From: CAWCWN01 sp963799245
Lineage (GTDB): Bacteria > Chloroflexota > Ktedonobacteria > Ktedonobacterales > Ktedonobacteraceae
NCBI GenBank assembly: GCA_963799245.1
Contig: CAWCWN010000003.1
Span: forward strand, 2,542,001 to 2,606,000
Direction of reading: 5' to 3'
DNA: 64,000 bases
Made by a program: the position numbers and the translations under genes. The notes beneath the pieces are model-generated. The model worked only from the letters and a program-made list of their open reading frames with translations. It was not told the origin of the DNA and did not search any database. Positions 25,908 to 35,137 of this stretch are shown one piece after another (the stretch's first letter is position 1; every line of letters begins with the position of its first letter).

Positions 25908-26563
25908 AACGTTCATGAGCGATTTTCTTGTCGTCAGTACATTGATACAGTCAAGCGAAGGGAGACGCACTTAGTGAAGAGTTCTACGAAATACCTGTGA
26001 TACCAATGCGCGTTCTAACAGATAACATTGTTCGGCATTCGCATGCGTATCTTGACATTCAAATATGTCCATTAGAACGCACATTGGTATGAGTACAATC
26101 CAGCTTCAGCATTGAAGCTGCGAGAATGCCGAACGAGCGTACTGCAAAAGTATACCGAACGTAAGAGCGGAAAGTCGCCCTTTAATGACTGAGTTGGTTG
26201 AGAGTGTTATCCGACTTTATTTAGAACAATTACCTGGTAGAGGCGGTCATAAGTACCTCACATAGACAGTTATTGATACCTGGATGGCGTCAACAAAAAA
26301 GAGCGGGCATTCGGGCAAAATGCTTTCGACGGGTCCATTGGCTCTGGTGTACTCTTTTGCATAAGCACATCTTGCCAGGGACCCTTGATTTTTTCAATTC
26401 CCCACCACCTCACCGGTTAGTGGGGTCCTACCACTCTCAGAGAGTATACTTTTTAATCAAAATACCACCCAATTCGTCCGTAAAATACTCATAAGAGGCT
26501 AAAAGTACATATTGGTTAAAATCCCAACGAAATATAGACACAAAAAACGCGGGAACCTGTCAA
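25908..26563. other. Non-coding stretch with inverted repeats
   Basis: No gene was recognised; one 26-codon frame (26179-26259, starting MTELVESVIRLYLEQLPG) has no family. Contains the palindromic pair at 26000-26090, a second inverted pair gttcggcattc (26028) / gaatgccgaac (26133), and the right repeat of the IS1-like remnant at 26410-26432. Confidence 0.3.
26000..26090. repeat. Short inverted-repeat unit (91 bp)
   Basis: ataccaatgcgcgttctaa near 26001 and its complement (one mismatch) ending near 26090 enclose about 52 bases. It could be a very small MITE or the ends of a deleted element. No coding content. Confidence 0.5.
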
Positions 26564-26770
26564 TTATACCACCACCGAGTACGGCAGCACCCGTACGACA
26601 TGACCTTTCTCCCGGAGATATCCCGCCATCCGGGAAAAAATCCGTGCAATCCGCGGCTGCTGCGGCGCCTCACAAATCAAGACTCCACCCGCAGGCAGGT
26701 TACTGGTGATCGTCTGGTACTTGCCCTGGCTGGTCAGGAGTGACGCCGGCACCAGCACAATATTATCCAT
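26564..26770 (-). CDS. Hypothetical 68-residue protein
   Basis: Starts MDNIVLVPASLLTSQGKYQT and contains LPAGGVLICEAPQQPRIARI, then GYLREKGHVVRVLPYS; an alternating strand-helix pattern with a basic C-terminal half. A GAAAGG ribosome site precedes the ATG. It lies 60 bases downstream of the older integrase gene on the same strand, so it may have belonged to the same element. Family not recognised. Confidence 0.45.
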   Translation of the reverse strand: MDNIVLVPASLLTSQGKYQTITSNLPAGGVLICEAPQQPRIARIFSRMAGYLREKGHVVRVLPYSVVV

Positions 26771-27672
26771 CCGTGCCTTTCTTAACGCTCGCGGCGGTTT
26801 GACATATGGTATAGGGAAGCGGTAATTGTTTCATAGGCTCGTCCTTTCCATTGCCAGGCGTAAATCAGCTTCGCCCAGGTGGACGTATTCCTGGGAGGTC
26901 GTTATTTTCTCATGCCCCATGAGTTTCTGCAGCTGGTAGGCGTTCATGCCCCGGGCTGCTTTATTGGTAGCAAAGGTATGGCGCAGGCCATGACAGGAGA
27001 TCTTCTTGGTGATGCCCGAAGCCACCAAATACTTATCAACCATTTTCCTCACCCCCCGGATGGATAAGCCTGAGCCCTCATAATTGAGGAAAAGATGTGG
27101 ATCCACACTCTCAGGTCTTCGCTCAAGATAGGATTTTAAGGCCTGCAGGGACTTTTTCTCCAAGTACACCGGGCGCTCTTTATTGCCTTTGCCGTGAATT
27201 TTGATGGTGCGGGCCTCAAGCTCCAAGTCGTCTATAGTAATGGCAATAAGCTCTGACACCCTGATACCGGTTTGTAAAAATAATTGCAGAATGGCAAAAT
27301 CCCGGGGACTCCCGCCTGCTGCTGCTAAAAGCTTATTATATTCATCAGGCCGCAAATAGGTTTTGCTCTTTTTCTCCTTCTTTGGCATTTTGATGCTCTG
27401 AGCAATGGAGGAGGGGAGTATCCCGGTCTCAACCAGATATTTGAAGTACTCACGAATGACCGCTAGTTTCCGCGCCCTGGTGACTCCGGATCGCCCCAGA
27501 TCAGAGAGGTGTGAAAGTAGTCGGTGATGTGGGAGCGCTCAATCTGCAGAGGGGAAACCACGGTTGTGTCATTTTCATTGATCCAGGAAATAAATTGGGT
27601 AAGGTCAGTATTGTAAGCAAGAGTCGTTAAGGAGCTGGTATTGCGGCCGGCAAGGGAGCGGATATACAGTGT

Positions 27673-28888
27673 GAGGCCGTTTCATAACTGGGAATCCTCC
27701 TCCCAAAGATGAGCTAGAACACGCTTAGGCGAACGGATGAGATCAGGGCGGCCAGTTTGCTGAGCTGCCAGCCCAACAATGACGGAAGCGGCGTAGGTTA
27801 AGGCCACCTGTGAGGCCATCTCGGACCAGCCACACAGAGGTGGACGTTGGAGATGAAAGAAGAGAAAAACGCGACCAAAGAAGCGTTCGATGGCGCTGCG
27901 TTTGCCGAGTTCTTCTTTGGTCCAGGTCGGCGGTAAGCAGGAGCGATTCTTCTGGCGTTTGGGATTCCAAGGAATAATAGCAACGGCACCCAGCACGGCA
28001 TGAATCCAGGCAATGAGGCGCAGACCCCAATAGGCAGCATCCAAACGGATGATACGGGGACGGATCTGGTAAAGACGTACGGCTCCTGCTAACAAGCGCT
28101 GTGCAAAAGGAGCATCGTGTGAGTTGGCAGGAGAGAGAAGAAAGAAGAGAGGCAAGCCAGAACCACGACAGATGAGGGTGTGCACTCGGAAGCCTCGCAA
28201 CAGAGGAAGAGGATGGTGGGCAGGAGCGTGTCCGAAGGCTGCGTCAGGATCACGACCTCGCCAGGCCAAGATGGGAGCACTATCAATGATGAGATCACGT
28301 GCCCCAATGAGTCGTCGTCGGAGAGCTTGCAGAACGGTGAGCACGAAGAGCGACTCGTGCAGAGGGGCTCCGGCTGCGTGGCGACGTTTGCACTGCTGGG
28401 ATCTGCTGGGAATGCGAGGTTGTCCCTCTTCGTTCAATGGCAACCCACAGGCCAGGGCCAAAGCAGACCAACTCGTGAGCCAGTCGTGCATATCCTGATA
28501 GGATAAGCGCCACAAGGTACGCAATAAGCTCATCAGCAGCAAGCTCTCTTCGCTGTACGTGCGTGGTGCTCCTCCAGGACCGGCTGGCAATGGGGGAGGA
28601 CAACGACGATGGGCCAGACAAACGGCCAGACGACACAACATGAGCAGATGCAACGTCGTGACTAATGTAAGAGCGTTCATGTGGAGGGCAGGACCCAGTC
28701 GAGCTTGTGCACGCTGATAGGATGGTGGTGCGACTGGTGTCTGATCTGCTAGAGCTAAAGACATCAACATGCTGACCTTCTAGATGAGGGAGCTAGCCTC
28801 GTCTAGATGTCAGCATACTTTACTCTGCCAAGTACCAGCGTGTTTTGGTATCCATTGAAGAGCTTTTTGAGGGTTAGGAAACGCCCTC
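27673..28888 (-). mobile_element. 1216-bp DDE insertion sequence, copy 2
   Basis: The same 1216-bp element as 15595-16810 in inverted orientation. It is flanked by the 6-bp direct duplication cagtgt (27667-27672, 28889-28894), which proves simple insertion here and gives the target-site length of this IS. It lands inside the integrase gene. Confidence 0.92.
27682..28770 (-). CDS. DDE transposase of the 1216-bp IS (copy 2)
   Basis: A 362-residue transposase with the same sequence as the product at 15713-16801, including DLIIDSAPILAWRG, RLDAAYWGL and AIERFFGRVF as the presumed DDE positions. The reading frame is complete and nothing suggests inactivation. Copy 2 with its clean target duplication is the better reference for defining this IS. 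Confidence 0.85.
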   Translation of the reverse strand: MLMSLALADQTPVAPPSYQRAQARLGPALHMNALTLVTTLHLLMLCRLAVCLAHRRCPPPLPAGPGGAPRTYSEESLLLMSLLRTLWRLSYQDMHDWLTSWSALALACGLPLNEEGQPRIPSRSQQCKRRHAAGAPLHESLFVLTVLQALRRRLIGARDLIIDSAPILAWRGRDPDAAFGHAPAHHPLPLLRGFRVHTLICRGSGLPLFFLLSPANSHDAPFAQRLLAGAVRLYQIRPRIIRLDAAYWGLRLIAWIHAVLGAVAIIPWNPKRQKNRSCLPPTWTKEELGKRSAIERFFGRVFLFFHLQRPPLCGWSEMASQVALTYAASVIVGLAAQQTGRPDLIRSPKRVLAHLWEEDSQL

Positions 28889-28930
28889 CAGTGTCACAGA
28901 TTGATTGAGTGTTGGTTGTTCATGCATATG

Positions 28931-29443
28931 TTTGTTTCTCCTGTCTGCCACTATAGCGAATGCCCCTCACTTTGGTCAACGCAAAAATTTTTAAAAAAGT
29001 GGTTCCTATAACTAGCGTAAAACCGAGTTATATTGTACCCGAATTCTAGCGTTTTACGCGTGAAAGAGCAAGAGGCGGTTCCCATAAAGACTCTTATGGG
29101 AACCAGGAAGGTCTCCAGAACACAAATTTTTTATGTTGACTCTCAATAATCATTAATCTGTCAAGATGTGAGACGTAGTTTTTTGAGATGACTTTTTGAG
29201 ACAGGGGAGTGTGCGTATAAAGCTCAGTATGCTTGATTTCTAGTGTTCAGCTTATTTAACGGTCGTTATTGCAATCTATGAAGGTGTCAACCCCCAATTT
29301 TTACCTCATCACTTTTTTACTGTTAAAGTACTCATCAATTCTTTTTAGAATTCAGTTTAATTTTGTTTTTTACTATTTTATCCCATAAGATTATTTTTCC
29401 CAATCAAAGATTGAGTTCTTTTTTATCCTTCTCATTTCTCAAC
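28931..29443. other. AT-rich stretch downstream of IS110 gene
   Basis: No gene was seen. Much of it is AT-rich, like the IS110 gene, and it probably includes one end of that element. ggtgtcaacccccaatt at 29283-29299 is nearly repeated in inverted form at 30671-30686 on the other side of the gene. Confidence 0.35.
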
Positions 29444-30634
29444 TTATCGCTTCTCGTCTAATACTCCTTTCGGTTGAAATGGCTTATTCGTTCTGAGTAT
29501 CGAGGCCACAACATATGCCATTTTCTTCGCAACATATGTCAGCGCTATTCCTTTTAACTTTCCTCTTCCCAGTTGCTTTTTATATATTTTTTCAAACATT
29601 GGTTCATGAAACGCTGCATAGAATGCTGCGATATTGATCGCTTGTCGTAAATATGGCGAACCTCTTTTACTCATTTTCATTTTGCCTGCCCATTTCCCGG
29701 ATTCTCTGACTCTTGGTTCAAGACCAGCAAACGCAAGTAGAGATCTTGGATCCGGATTGTCCTTGTGATACTCTACCGTCTCACCCAGGATTGTCCCTGC
29801 CACAACAGCTGAGACTCCAGGGATCGAAGTCAGTTCTGTATCTTGCTTCTCAACGGCAATCTCTATCTCCTTTTCAAGAAGAGCAATCTGTTTATCCAGG
29901 TGCTCCAGTTGGTCAACCAAACATCTTAGCTTAAGAGAAAATGCATCAAGCCCATATTTAAGCCCGAAGGTTTGTTGTGCCTGTGTGTGGAGGGCTTGAG
30001 CATGTTTTTCGCTATATTTTTTCCTGCTGATGGTCTTTATTACCTCGGTGAGTTTATCCAGTTCTTCCTCGGCAATAACATCTGCTGTCGTATACTCCTT
30101 GAGTATTTCCGTTGAGGTTTTGCAAAAAACATCAGCAAATATTGTCTGATACTCAGGGAAAACTTGATCAAGTATTGCCATGATTTTTAACTTAAGTTGT
30201 GTTGTCCGTTTTTTCAGATCCGCTCGAAACCGGCAGGTTTCCCGAAGTTCAAAGAGATCCTCTTGCGGAAGATTGGTACTTCGCCCACTGCCAAATCTGA
30301 TGACTTTAGCAATTAATTGGCAATCAATTAGATCAGTTTTTGCTCCTCGAATATTTTCATTCCGGTAGGAGTCTACCTGAAGCGGATTTAATACATAAAC
30401 GGTATATCCGTCAGTCTTAAGTTTTTCAAACAGCGTTAACCAATAATGTCCGGTTGCTTCAAGGCCAATGATCGAATTCTTCTTGACGCAATTATTTCTT
30501 GCCAGATAGGCAAGAAATACATCATACCCCTCTTTTACAGAATTAAACTTTATTGGTTTTGTCGCCGGATTATTCTCATCAATGATTGACGCGTAATGAT
30601 ACGTTTTTCCGATATCAATACCAACGTATTTCAT
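29444..30634 (-). CDS. IS110-family DEDD transposase/recombinase
   Basis: A 396-residue IS110-type recombinase. The N-terminal RuvC-like DEDD domain shows YVGIDIGKTYHYASI (D), IGLEATGHYW (E) and GAKTDLIDCQLIAKV (D/D). The C-terminal Transposase_20 domain shows LTSIPGVSAVVAGTILGE and LLAFAGLEPRVRESGKW with the catalytic serine region after it. These enzymes recombine DNA using a structured bridge RNA encoded in a non-coding end of the element. The gene is AT-rich compared with its neighbours, a sign of recent transfer. The frame is intact; element borders are not defined. Confidence 0.92.
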   Translation of the reverse strand: MKYVGIDIGKTYHYASIIDENNPATKPIKFNSVKEGYDVFLAYLARNNCVKKNSIIGLEATGHYWLTLFEKLKTDGYTVYVLNPLQVDSYRNENIRGAKTDLIDCQLIAKVIRFGSGRSTNLPQEDLFELRETCRFRADLKKRTTQLKLKIMAILDQVFPEYQTIFADVFCKTSTEILKEYTTADVIAEEELDKLTEVIKTISRKKYSEKHAQALHTQAQQTFGLKYGLDAFSLKLRCLVDQLEHLDKQIALLEKEIEIAVEKQDTELTSIPGVSAVVAGTILGETVEYHKDNPDPRSLLAFAGLEPRVRESGKWAGKMKMSKRGSPYLRQAINIAAFYAAFHEPMFEKIYKKQLGRGKLKGIALTYVAKKMAYVVASILRTNKPFQPKGVLDEKR

Positions 30635-31354
30635 AGATTTTTTTCTTCACCTCCTTCTCGATAAGGCAACAATTGGGGGCAACACCAAGTACTGATAATC
30701 AGGCCATGATCACGTTGTAGATCACTGAAATTATCATGTCAATCTTCATTACTGGAATGGATTAGCAATCTTGGTTGATACGCAATAACTACTGGAATAT
30801 TCCATAGAGACAAGAACTCAAACCCAAAATTGTTGCGCCGTTTGGAAGGGATATCGATATTCCTTCCCTGTTATCAGTAGTATTTTACTACGACTATATT
30901 ATACGTGAGACAGTACCATAACCACATATTGGGGTCCCGACATTTTTACCTTCCAAAACCCCTGCTAAGGCGAACCCCTCTCTCATGGGAAAACACGAGT
31001 GATCCCTGAGGCTTTTCGCCTCTGTGCTTCGCGGACTCGCCTCTCTTTTCTGCCTGCTGGCTACGATGAGCCTGCCACTTGCCGGTGACGATGACGCAAA
31101 GCCGTATACTCGTCGCTTGAAATTGAGATAATGAGAAGATTATTATGAAGATTATTATATTATGAAGATTATTATATTATAAGGAAGGATAAACAGGAAC
31201 TGTAGGGATTGTCAAGCGGCTAAGAGAGAAGAAGTACCTGTAAAAAAAGTGTAATGTAAGCATATACTTTCGCTCTCTTGATACGCTACTCGGCGCGGAG
31301 GTTCCAGTTTGTCTCGTGAGCTACGGAAGAAGCGAAAAGAGGACCGAGAGAACT
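30635..31354. other. Non-coding DNA upstream of IS110 gene and channel gene
   Basis: No gene. The first roughly 300 bases lie 5' of the IS110 recombinase and are one of two places where its bridge RNA may be encoded. At 31133-31180 the unit attatgaagattattat is repeated in tandem. The sequence after it (ggaaggataa ... gtcaagcg, about 31182-31220) resembles 51728-51764 near the end of the IS1-like element, suggesting an IS relic. Confidence 0.35.
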
Positions 31355-32425
31355 ATGGTAATAGTGCAAATCATTGTATTTTTGCTCGGCCTTGGGATTG
31401 CCGTGAGTACGCTCTTATCGGCCATTAGGCAGACAGTACTTCCAGGACGCAAAAAAGTGCGACTCTCGCGCGCCGTGTTTCGCACTTCCTTCCGCCTGTT
31501 TCGATTGGTGTTGGTCCGGATCCATTCTAACACGGTACGTGACGCTCTCTCGGCTTCCTTTGCGCCCATATCTGTGATGCTCCTGCCGCTTGCCTGGTTC
31601 ATCCTGCTGATGATTGGCTTCACCATGATGTTGTGGGGGGTGAGTGAGCCGTCTCTGGGAACGGCGTTCTCGTTAAGTGGGGCAGCCATCACCACCGAGG
31701 GGTTCTTGGCACCGAAAGGGGCGGCCCAAACTACGCTGTATATTACTGGTGGGATCATTGGCCTGGGGATCGTGGGCCTGCTCATCACCTTTCTGCCCAC
31801 CGTCTATTCGATTTATTCACGGCGCGAGCAAGAGGTGACGCGGATGGCCTTTCGCTTTGGCGCTCCTCCCTCAGGCGTCAAGCTGCTTGCGCAAGCGTAC
31901 CGCCTAGGACTGGCTCAGGAACTGGACCAGTTCTGGCATACCTGGGAGGAGTGGTTCACGGACATGGCTGAGACGCATCTCTCGTATGGGAACGTGGTCT
32001 TTTATCGCTCGTCCCAGCCCAGCACCTCATGGATTACCACAGCAGGCGCGATCCTGGATGCAAGTGTGCTCTTTTCCTCCTCGGTGGATCGGCAGGATGT
32101 GCCCTGGGTGCAACTCTGCTACCAGGCTGGCTGTCATACACTGAGGGACATAGCTATGTATGCGGGTATCCCGTTAGGCTCAGCCCTTGCTTCAAGTGCT
32201 TTGATTCAGGTGACGCGCGCCGAGTATGATGCCGCGTGCGAGCAGTTGAGCAGCGCCGGCGTACCACTCAAAGCGGATAGAGAGGAAAGCTGGCAAGCTT
32301 TCGTCAGCATGCGCAGCCAGTACAGTTTCGTCCTTGTAGCCCTTGCTCATCTCGTGTCTGCTCCTCAGGCTCCCTGGTCCTCCGACCGAAAGCTTGGGCT
32401 GCCCGCACGAGACCTGGTCAGGTAG
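31355..32425 (+). CDS. Ion-channel-like membrane protein
   Basis: A 356-residue membrane protein. A helix at the start (IVQIIVFLLGLGIAVSTLL), another near residue 75 (LLPLAWFILLMIGFTMMLW), a pore-loop-like segment with a Thr-Glu-Gly-Phe turn (SLSGAAITTEGFLAP) and a further helix (GGIIGLGIVGLLITFLPTVY) resemble the two-helix pore of K+ channels, although the filter is not canonical. The long C-terminal half is cytosolic and helical. The ATG at 31355 is preferred; a GTG at 31316 would add 13 polar residues. With the ClC channel and the antiporter it adds to the ion-transport cargo. Substrate not established. Confidence 0.6.
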   Translation: MVIVQIIVFLLGLGIAVSTLLSAIRQTVLPGRKKVRLSRAVFRTSFRLFRLVLVRIHSNTVRDALSASFAPISVMLLPLAWFILLMIGFTMMLWGVSEPSLGTAFSLSGAAITTEGFLAPKGAAQTTLYITGGIIGLGIVGLLITFLPTVYSIYSRREQEVTRMAFRFGAPPSGVKLLAQAYRLGLAQELDQFWHTWEEWFTDMAETHLSYGNVVFYRSSQPSTSWITTAGAILDASVLFSSSVDRQDVPWVQLCYQAGCHTLRDIAMYAGIPLGSALASSALIQVTRAEYDAACEQLSSAGVPLKADREESWQAFVSMRSQYSFVLVALAHLVSAPQAPWSSDRKLGLPARDLVR

Positions 32426-32459
32426 GACCCTTGTGGACAGACTACTCGTGCGAAAGCAC

Positions 32460-33326
32460 GACACCTTTTGCGAAGGCGGATGGGTCGTCGAATGCAGCTT
32501 CGCCTGGATCACCCGCGGGCGTCAGCTCGCCCGCGATCATGAGGGGCGGCCTGAAAGCTCAGAGGCTTTTAGCATGCTCTCGGCGAGCCGACGCATGCTC
32601 TCGCTTCTGGCCCCTGCTTTTGCGGAAGTGAGCGTGCGGATCGGCAAAGTAAGTAGTCAGATCGGCTTGGAATGTGGGTTCGTTGCCTTTGATCAAAAAA
32701 AGAGGATAGGCGTGCTGCGAACGCAGAAGGCGCCAAAGCTGACGGTGGGAATGCAACGCATCAAAGGTACAGACGCGTCCACTAATGGGTAAGGTGGGAA
32801 GCAGTTTGCGCGCTTGGGGATCTAGTAGTTTTTTTCACCCACAGCGAGCTGAGCCCAGACTTCTGACTGTGGTGCGTGGAGCAGGAAAGGAGATGGGGGG
32901 CATCGCGTTCAGCTGTGCGAGCACCCGCACCGTTTTGCCATCGACGGCGAGAGGATCGGTGGAAGAGGCGAGGCTGGTGGCCTGACCAAACGAGAGGGCT
33001 GCTCGACCGCTCAGCGCTGATCTGAGGAAACAACCAGCGATACAAGGACCACTGGGAGTGAAAAACAAACGGGGACCAAAGAGTCTCAGAGGAGGTCGAG
33101 TGTTCACGACACCATTGGCTCACGGCTCGTGCTCTGACAATTGCACAACAGAGCGACAATCAGACAGGTGAGCAGAAACGGGAGATCGTAGCGTAAGCCG
33201 TGTTTGCCCGAGGGTCTGGGATGGCTTCAGCATCTCGACAAGGGACTGCAGATGAGCCTGGGTAGCAGGTGCTGTCGCTCTGTTCTGCAGAGCTGGGAGG
33301 ACACGACGGTGGGCGATACAATACAT
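32460..33326 (-). pseudogene. ISAs1-family transposase relic
   Basis: Pieces of an ISAs1-type transposase appear in order on the minus strand but in different frames: AHLQSLVEMLKPSQTLGQ (N-terminus, near 33230), WSLYRWLFPQISAERSS, DPLAVDGKTVRVLAQL (the family's DGKT motif, near 32930) and DALHSH...LLRSQHAYPLFLIKGNEPTF (near 32700), TTYFADPHAHF. The C-terminal third is unrecognisable or missing. Several frameshifts make it inactive. The stretch between the channel gene and the ClC gene is thus explained. Confidence 0.7.
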
Positions 33327-33438
33327 GGGGGAAGGCTCCTTTGGGAAAAGATAGAGATTGGTTTTCTATCTTACCCTTTTCTGAGCCTTTGGTTGCCTGT
33401 GAGCCTCCTTGCCCTTGCGCTCTCTAAGGAGAACCACG

Positions 33439-34758
33439 ATGTCTGAAACAACAACAAACTCAAGTGGTCCACCGCCGCAGACACCGCAAACTGCTTCCGG
33501 TGGCGAAACCCAGGGGAAATTTTCCAGGTTCTATATGGTCATCCTCTTTGGGCTTGTCTCAATCGTCTTTACGGCCGTGTGGTTGGGGATATACGAGGTG
33601 TTCAACAAAGCCATCTGGTCAAACGACTTCGTGACCAGCCACAAATGGACCACCCTGGTGGGAGTCTTGTTTTTCTCGCTGCTGGTTGGGCTCGCCCAGA
33701 AGTATCTCCGAGCCCCAACCGTGATTCATGGAGGGGCTGGCGAGGTAATGAAAGGTGGAGGCCATGAACCAGATTACTCGACCTTTCCGGGTGCGCTGCT
33801 CTCGTCCTATTTCTCGCTGCTCTCTGGGGCAAGCGTCGGGCCTGAAGGACCCCTGGGTATCCTTGTCCAGGACATCGCCACCTGGATGGGGGAGAAACTA
33901 AAGGTTACCAGGGAGCATAAACTAGGGCTTATAGTGGCATCGATGGCCTCAGCTTACAACGGCATTATTGGCAGCCCGTTGTTCACGGCAGTGCTGGCGA
34001 CCGAGTTTCAGGTTGGCGGGAGAGAACTGGGCTTCGTTTTCCTGGCCTGGAACCTGCTGGCGGGCGTCGTCGGGTACTTTTTCTTCACTCTGCTGAAATT
34101 ACCCGTCTTTGCTCAATATATCCCCTTTAAGCCCATCAGCACGCTGACGTTTCCGTATGCCCTCTATGCGATCATACTCGGCCTGGTCGGGACGCTGCTG
34201 ACGCTTTTCATCGGGGTGTGTTTCCAGTTCTTCGGCAAGGTGATGGGAAAATTCGGAGACGGGGTTGTCCTGCGAACCTTTGTAGCCGGCGTGGTCATCG
34301 CCATTGTCGTCTATTTTGTCCCGCAGGTGATGTTCGCAGGCGAGACGCAGATCTTCCCGATGATCCACAATCCAGCGCAGTTCGGTGTGTGGCTGTTGCT
34401 GCTCTTTGCGCTGCTGAAGATCCTGCTGCTGGCACTTTCGTTCAAGAGCGGGTTCCTGGGCGGTCCAATATTCCCGACCTTGTTCGCCTCAACGATGGTT
34501 GCAATGGCCCTGAGCCTGCTGTTCCCGACCATTCCGGTGTCCATCCTCGTACTGTGTATTGAGTCGGCTGCAGTCACACTCTTGCTGAATGCGCCCTTGG
34601 CTGCGATCCTCCTAGTGGCAGTGGTGGGTACGGCCGACCCGTACATGATTGCGCTCATGTGCCTGTCCACTGTCACGGCGATGTTCTTGAGTGTTAGCTT
34701 GAAGCGGTTGATGGCGCGGCGTGCTGCGGGTAAAGCGGCAGCACCTACGAAAGAGTAA
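33439..34758 (+). CDS. ClC-family chloride channel or transporter
   Basis: A 439-residue multi-spanning ClC protein. It has the selectivity-filter motif SGASVGPEGPLGILVQD with the gating glutamate in GPEGP, and the third motif GFLGGPIFPTLFAS (G-x-F/I-x-P type). About 10-11 hydrophobic segments are visible and no CBS domains follow, as in short bacterial members. It moves Cl- (or another halide), alone or coupled to H+, across the cytoplasmic membrane. The ATG at 33439 has AAGGAG eight bases upstream; the longer frame begins in the preceding relic. The tail is Ala/Lys-rich. Confidence 0.92.
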   Translation: MSETTTNSSGPPPQTPQTASGGETQGKFSRFYMVILFGLVSIVFTAVWLGIYEVFNKAIWSNDFVTSHKWTTLVGVLFFSLLVGLAQKYLRAPTVIHGGAGEVMKGGGHEPDYSTFPGALLSSYFSLLSGASVGPEGPLGILVQDIATWMGEKLKVTREHKLGLIVASMASAYNGIIGSPLFTAVLATEFQVGGRELGFVFLAWNLLAGVVGYFFFTLLKLPVFAQYIPFKPISTLTFPYALYAIILGLVGTLLTLFIGVCFQFFGKVMGKFGDGVVLRTFVAGVVIAIVVYFVPQVMFAGETQIFPMIHNPAQFGVWLLLLFALLKILLLALSFKSGFLGGPIFPTLFASTMVAMALSLLFPTIPVSILVLCIESAAVTLLLNAPLAAILLVAVVGTADPYMIALMCLSTVTAMFLSVSLKRLMARRAAGKAAAPTKE

Positions 34759-35137
34759 AAACATACTCAGAACAAATGAGGAACAGTAATGTGAAAAGAA
34801 TTGCTCCTTCTCTCTTTGGTATATGACTTTACCTTACTTTAGGGGGTCACCATATTGTCCGGGGAAAACATACGTTAAGAAGACTACAAGAGCAAAGAGA
34901 GAAAATTTCACCGAGGAGCCGCTCATTTCCTTCTGCTTTTCCAGCAAATGATGCAAAAGGTGTGCCTTGCCAGCATTTTTAGCGCGCTCTCTTGAACAGT
35001 GCTTCTGACACGGAGTAGCTTCAGAAGCTACTTCATAGCTTAGCGTATGTTTTGCCCGAAATAATAGAGTAACCCCCTGTCATGCCACAAATGCCCACTA
35101 CCCTGCCCCTGGTGTCACCTTACGGAGCGCTACCCCT
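34759..35137. other. Intergenic stretch holding a MITE-like element
   Basis: No gene. Most of it is the 34841-35078 inverted-repeat element; the remaining flanks have no recognisable feature. Confidence 0.4.
34841..35078. repeat. 238-bp MITE-like element
   Basis: The left end agggggtcaccatattgtcc ... aaaacatacgttaag reappears inverted at the right end as cttagcgtatgttttg ... aaccccct, about 30 of 39 positions matching. The interior is non-coding. No clear target duplication was found. Different family from the 190-bp and 413-bp elements. Confidence 0.6.

Larger units (their letters stand above)
24849..26432 (+). mobile_element. IS1-like element remnant with matching ends
   Basis: Inverted repeats ggtaggaccccactacccgg at 24849 and its complement ending at 26432 enclose 1584 bp. 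Only the N-terminal half of a transposase is inside; a second, degenerate copy of the right repeat is near 25450-25471. The rest holds a small reverse-strand gene and a palindromic repeat pair. This looks like an element whose catalytic half was replaced or deleted. Confidence 0.5.
26831..28927 (-). pseudogene. Tyrosine recombinase (XerC/D-like), split by IS and frameshifted
   Basis: The gene started at ATG 28927 (MHEQPTLNQS, AGGAG upstream). The 1216-bp IS sits between codons 13 and 14 and left a cagtgt duplication (27667-27672 and 28889-28894). The core-binding domain resumes (YIRSLAGRNTSSLTTLAYNT) and shifts frame near 27495. The catalytic domain at 27388-26831 is intact: LQTGIRVSELIAI (Arg), HGLRHTFAT (His-x-x-Arg), KLMGHEKITTSQEYVHL (His and Tyr nucleophile). 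It would have catalysed site-specific strand exchange. This second integrase marks an older or nested element within the island. Confidence 0.88.

Noticed and set aside
26559..26595. IS1-like terminal repeat in aattataccaccaccgagt
   Set aside because: It resembles the end at 51772-51805 but matches only in part, has no partner repeat and overlaps the end of a small open frame; probably chance.
15595..28888. Inversion between the two identical IS copies
   Set aside because: Copy 2 has matching cagtgt flanks on both sides, which would have been separated by such an inversion.
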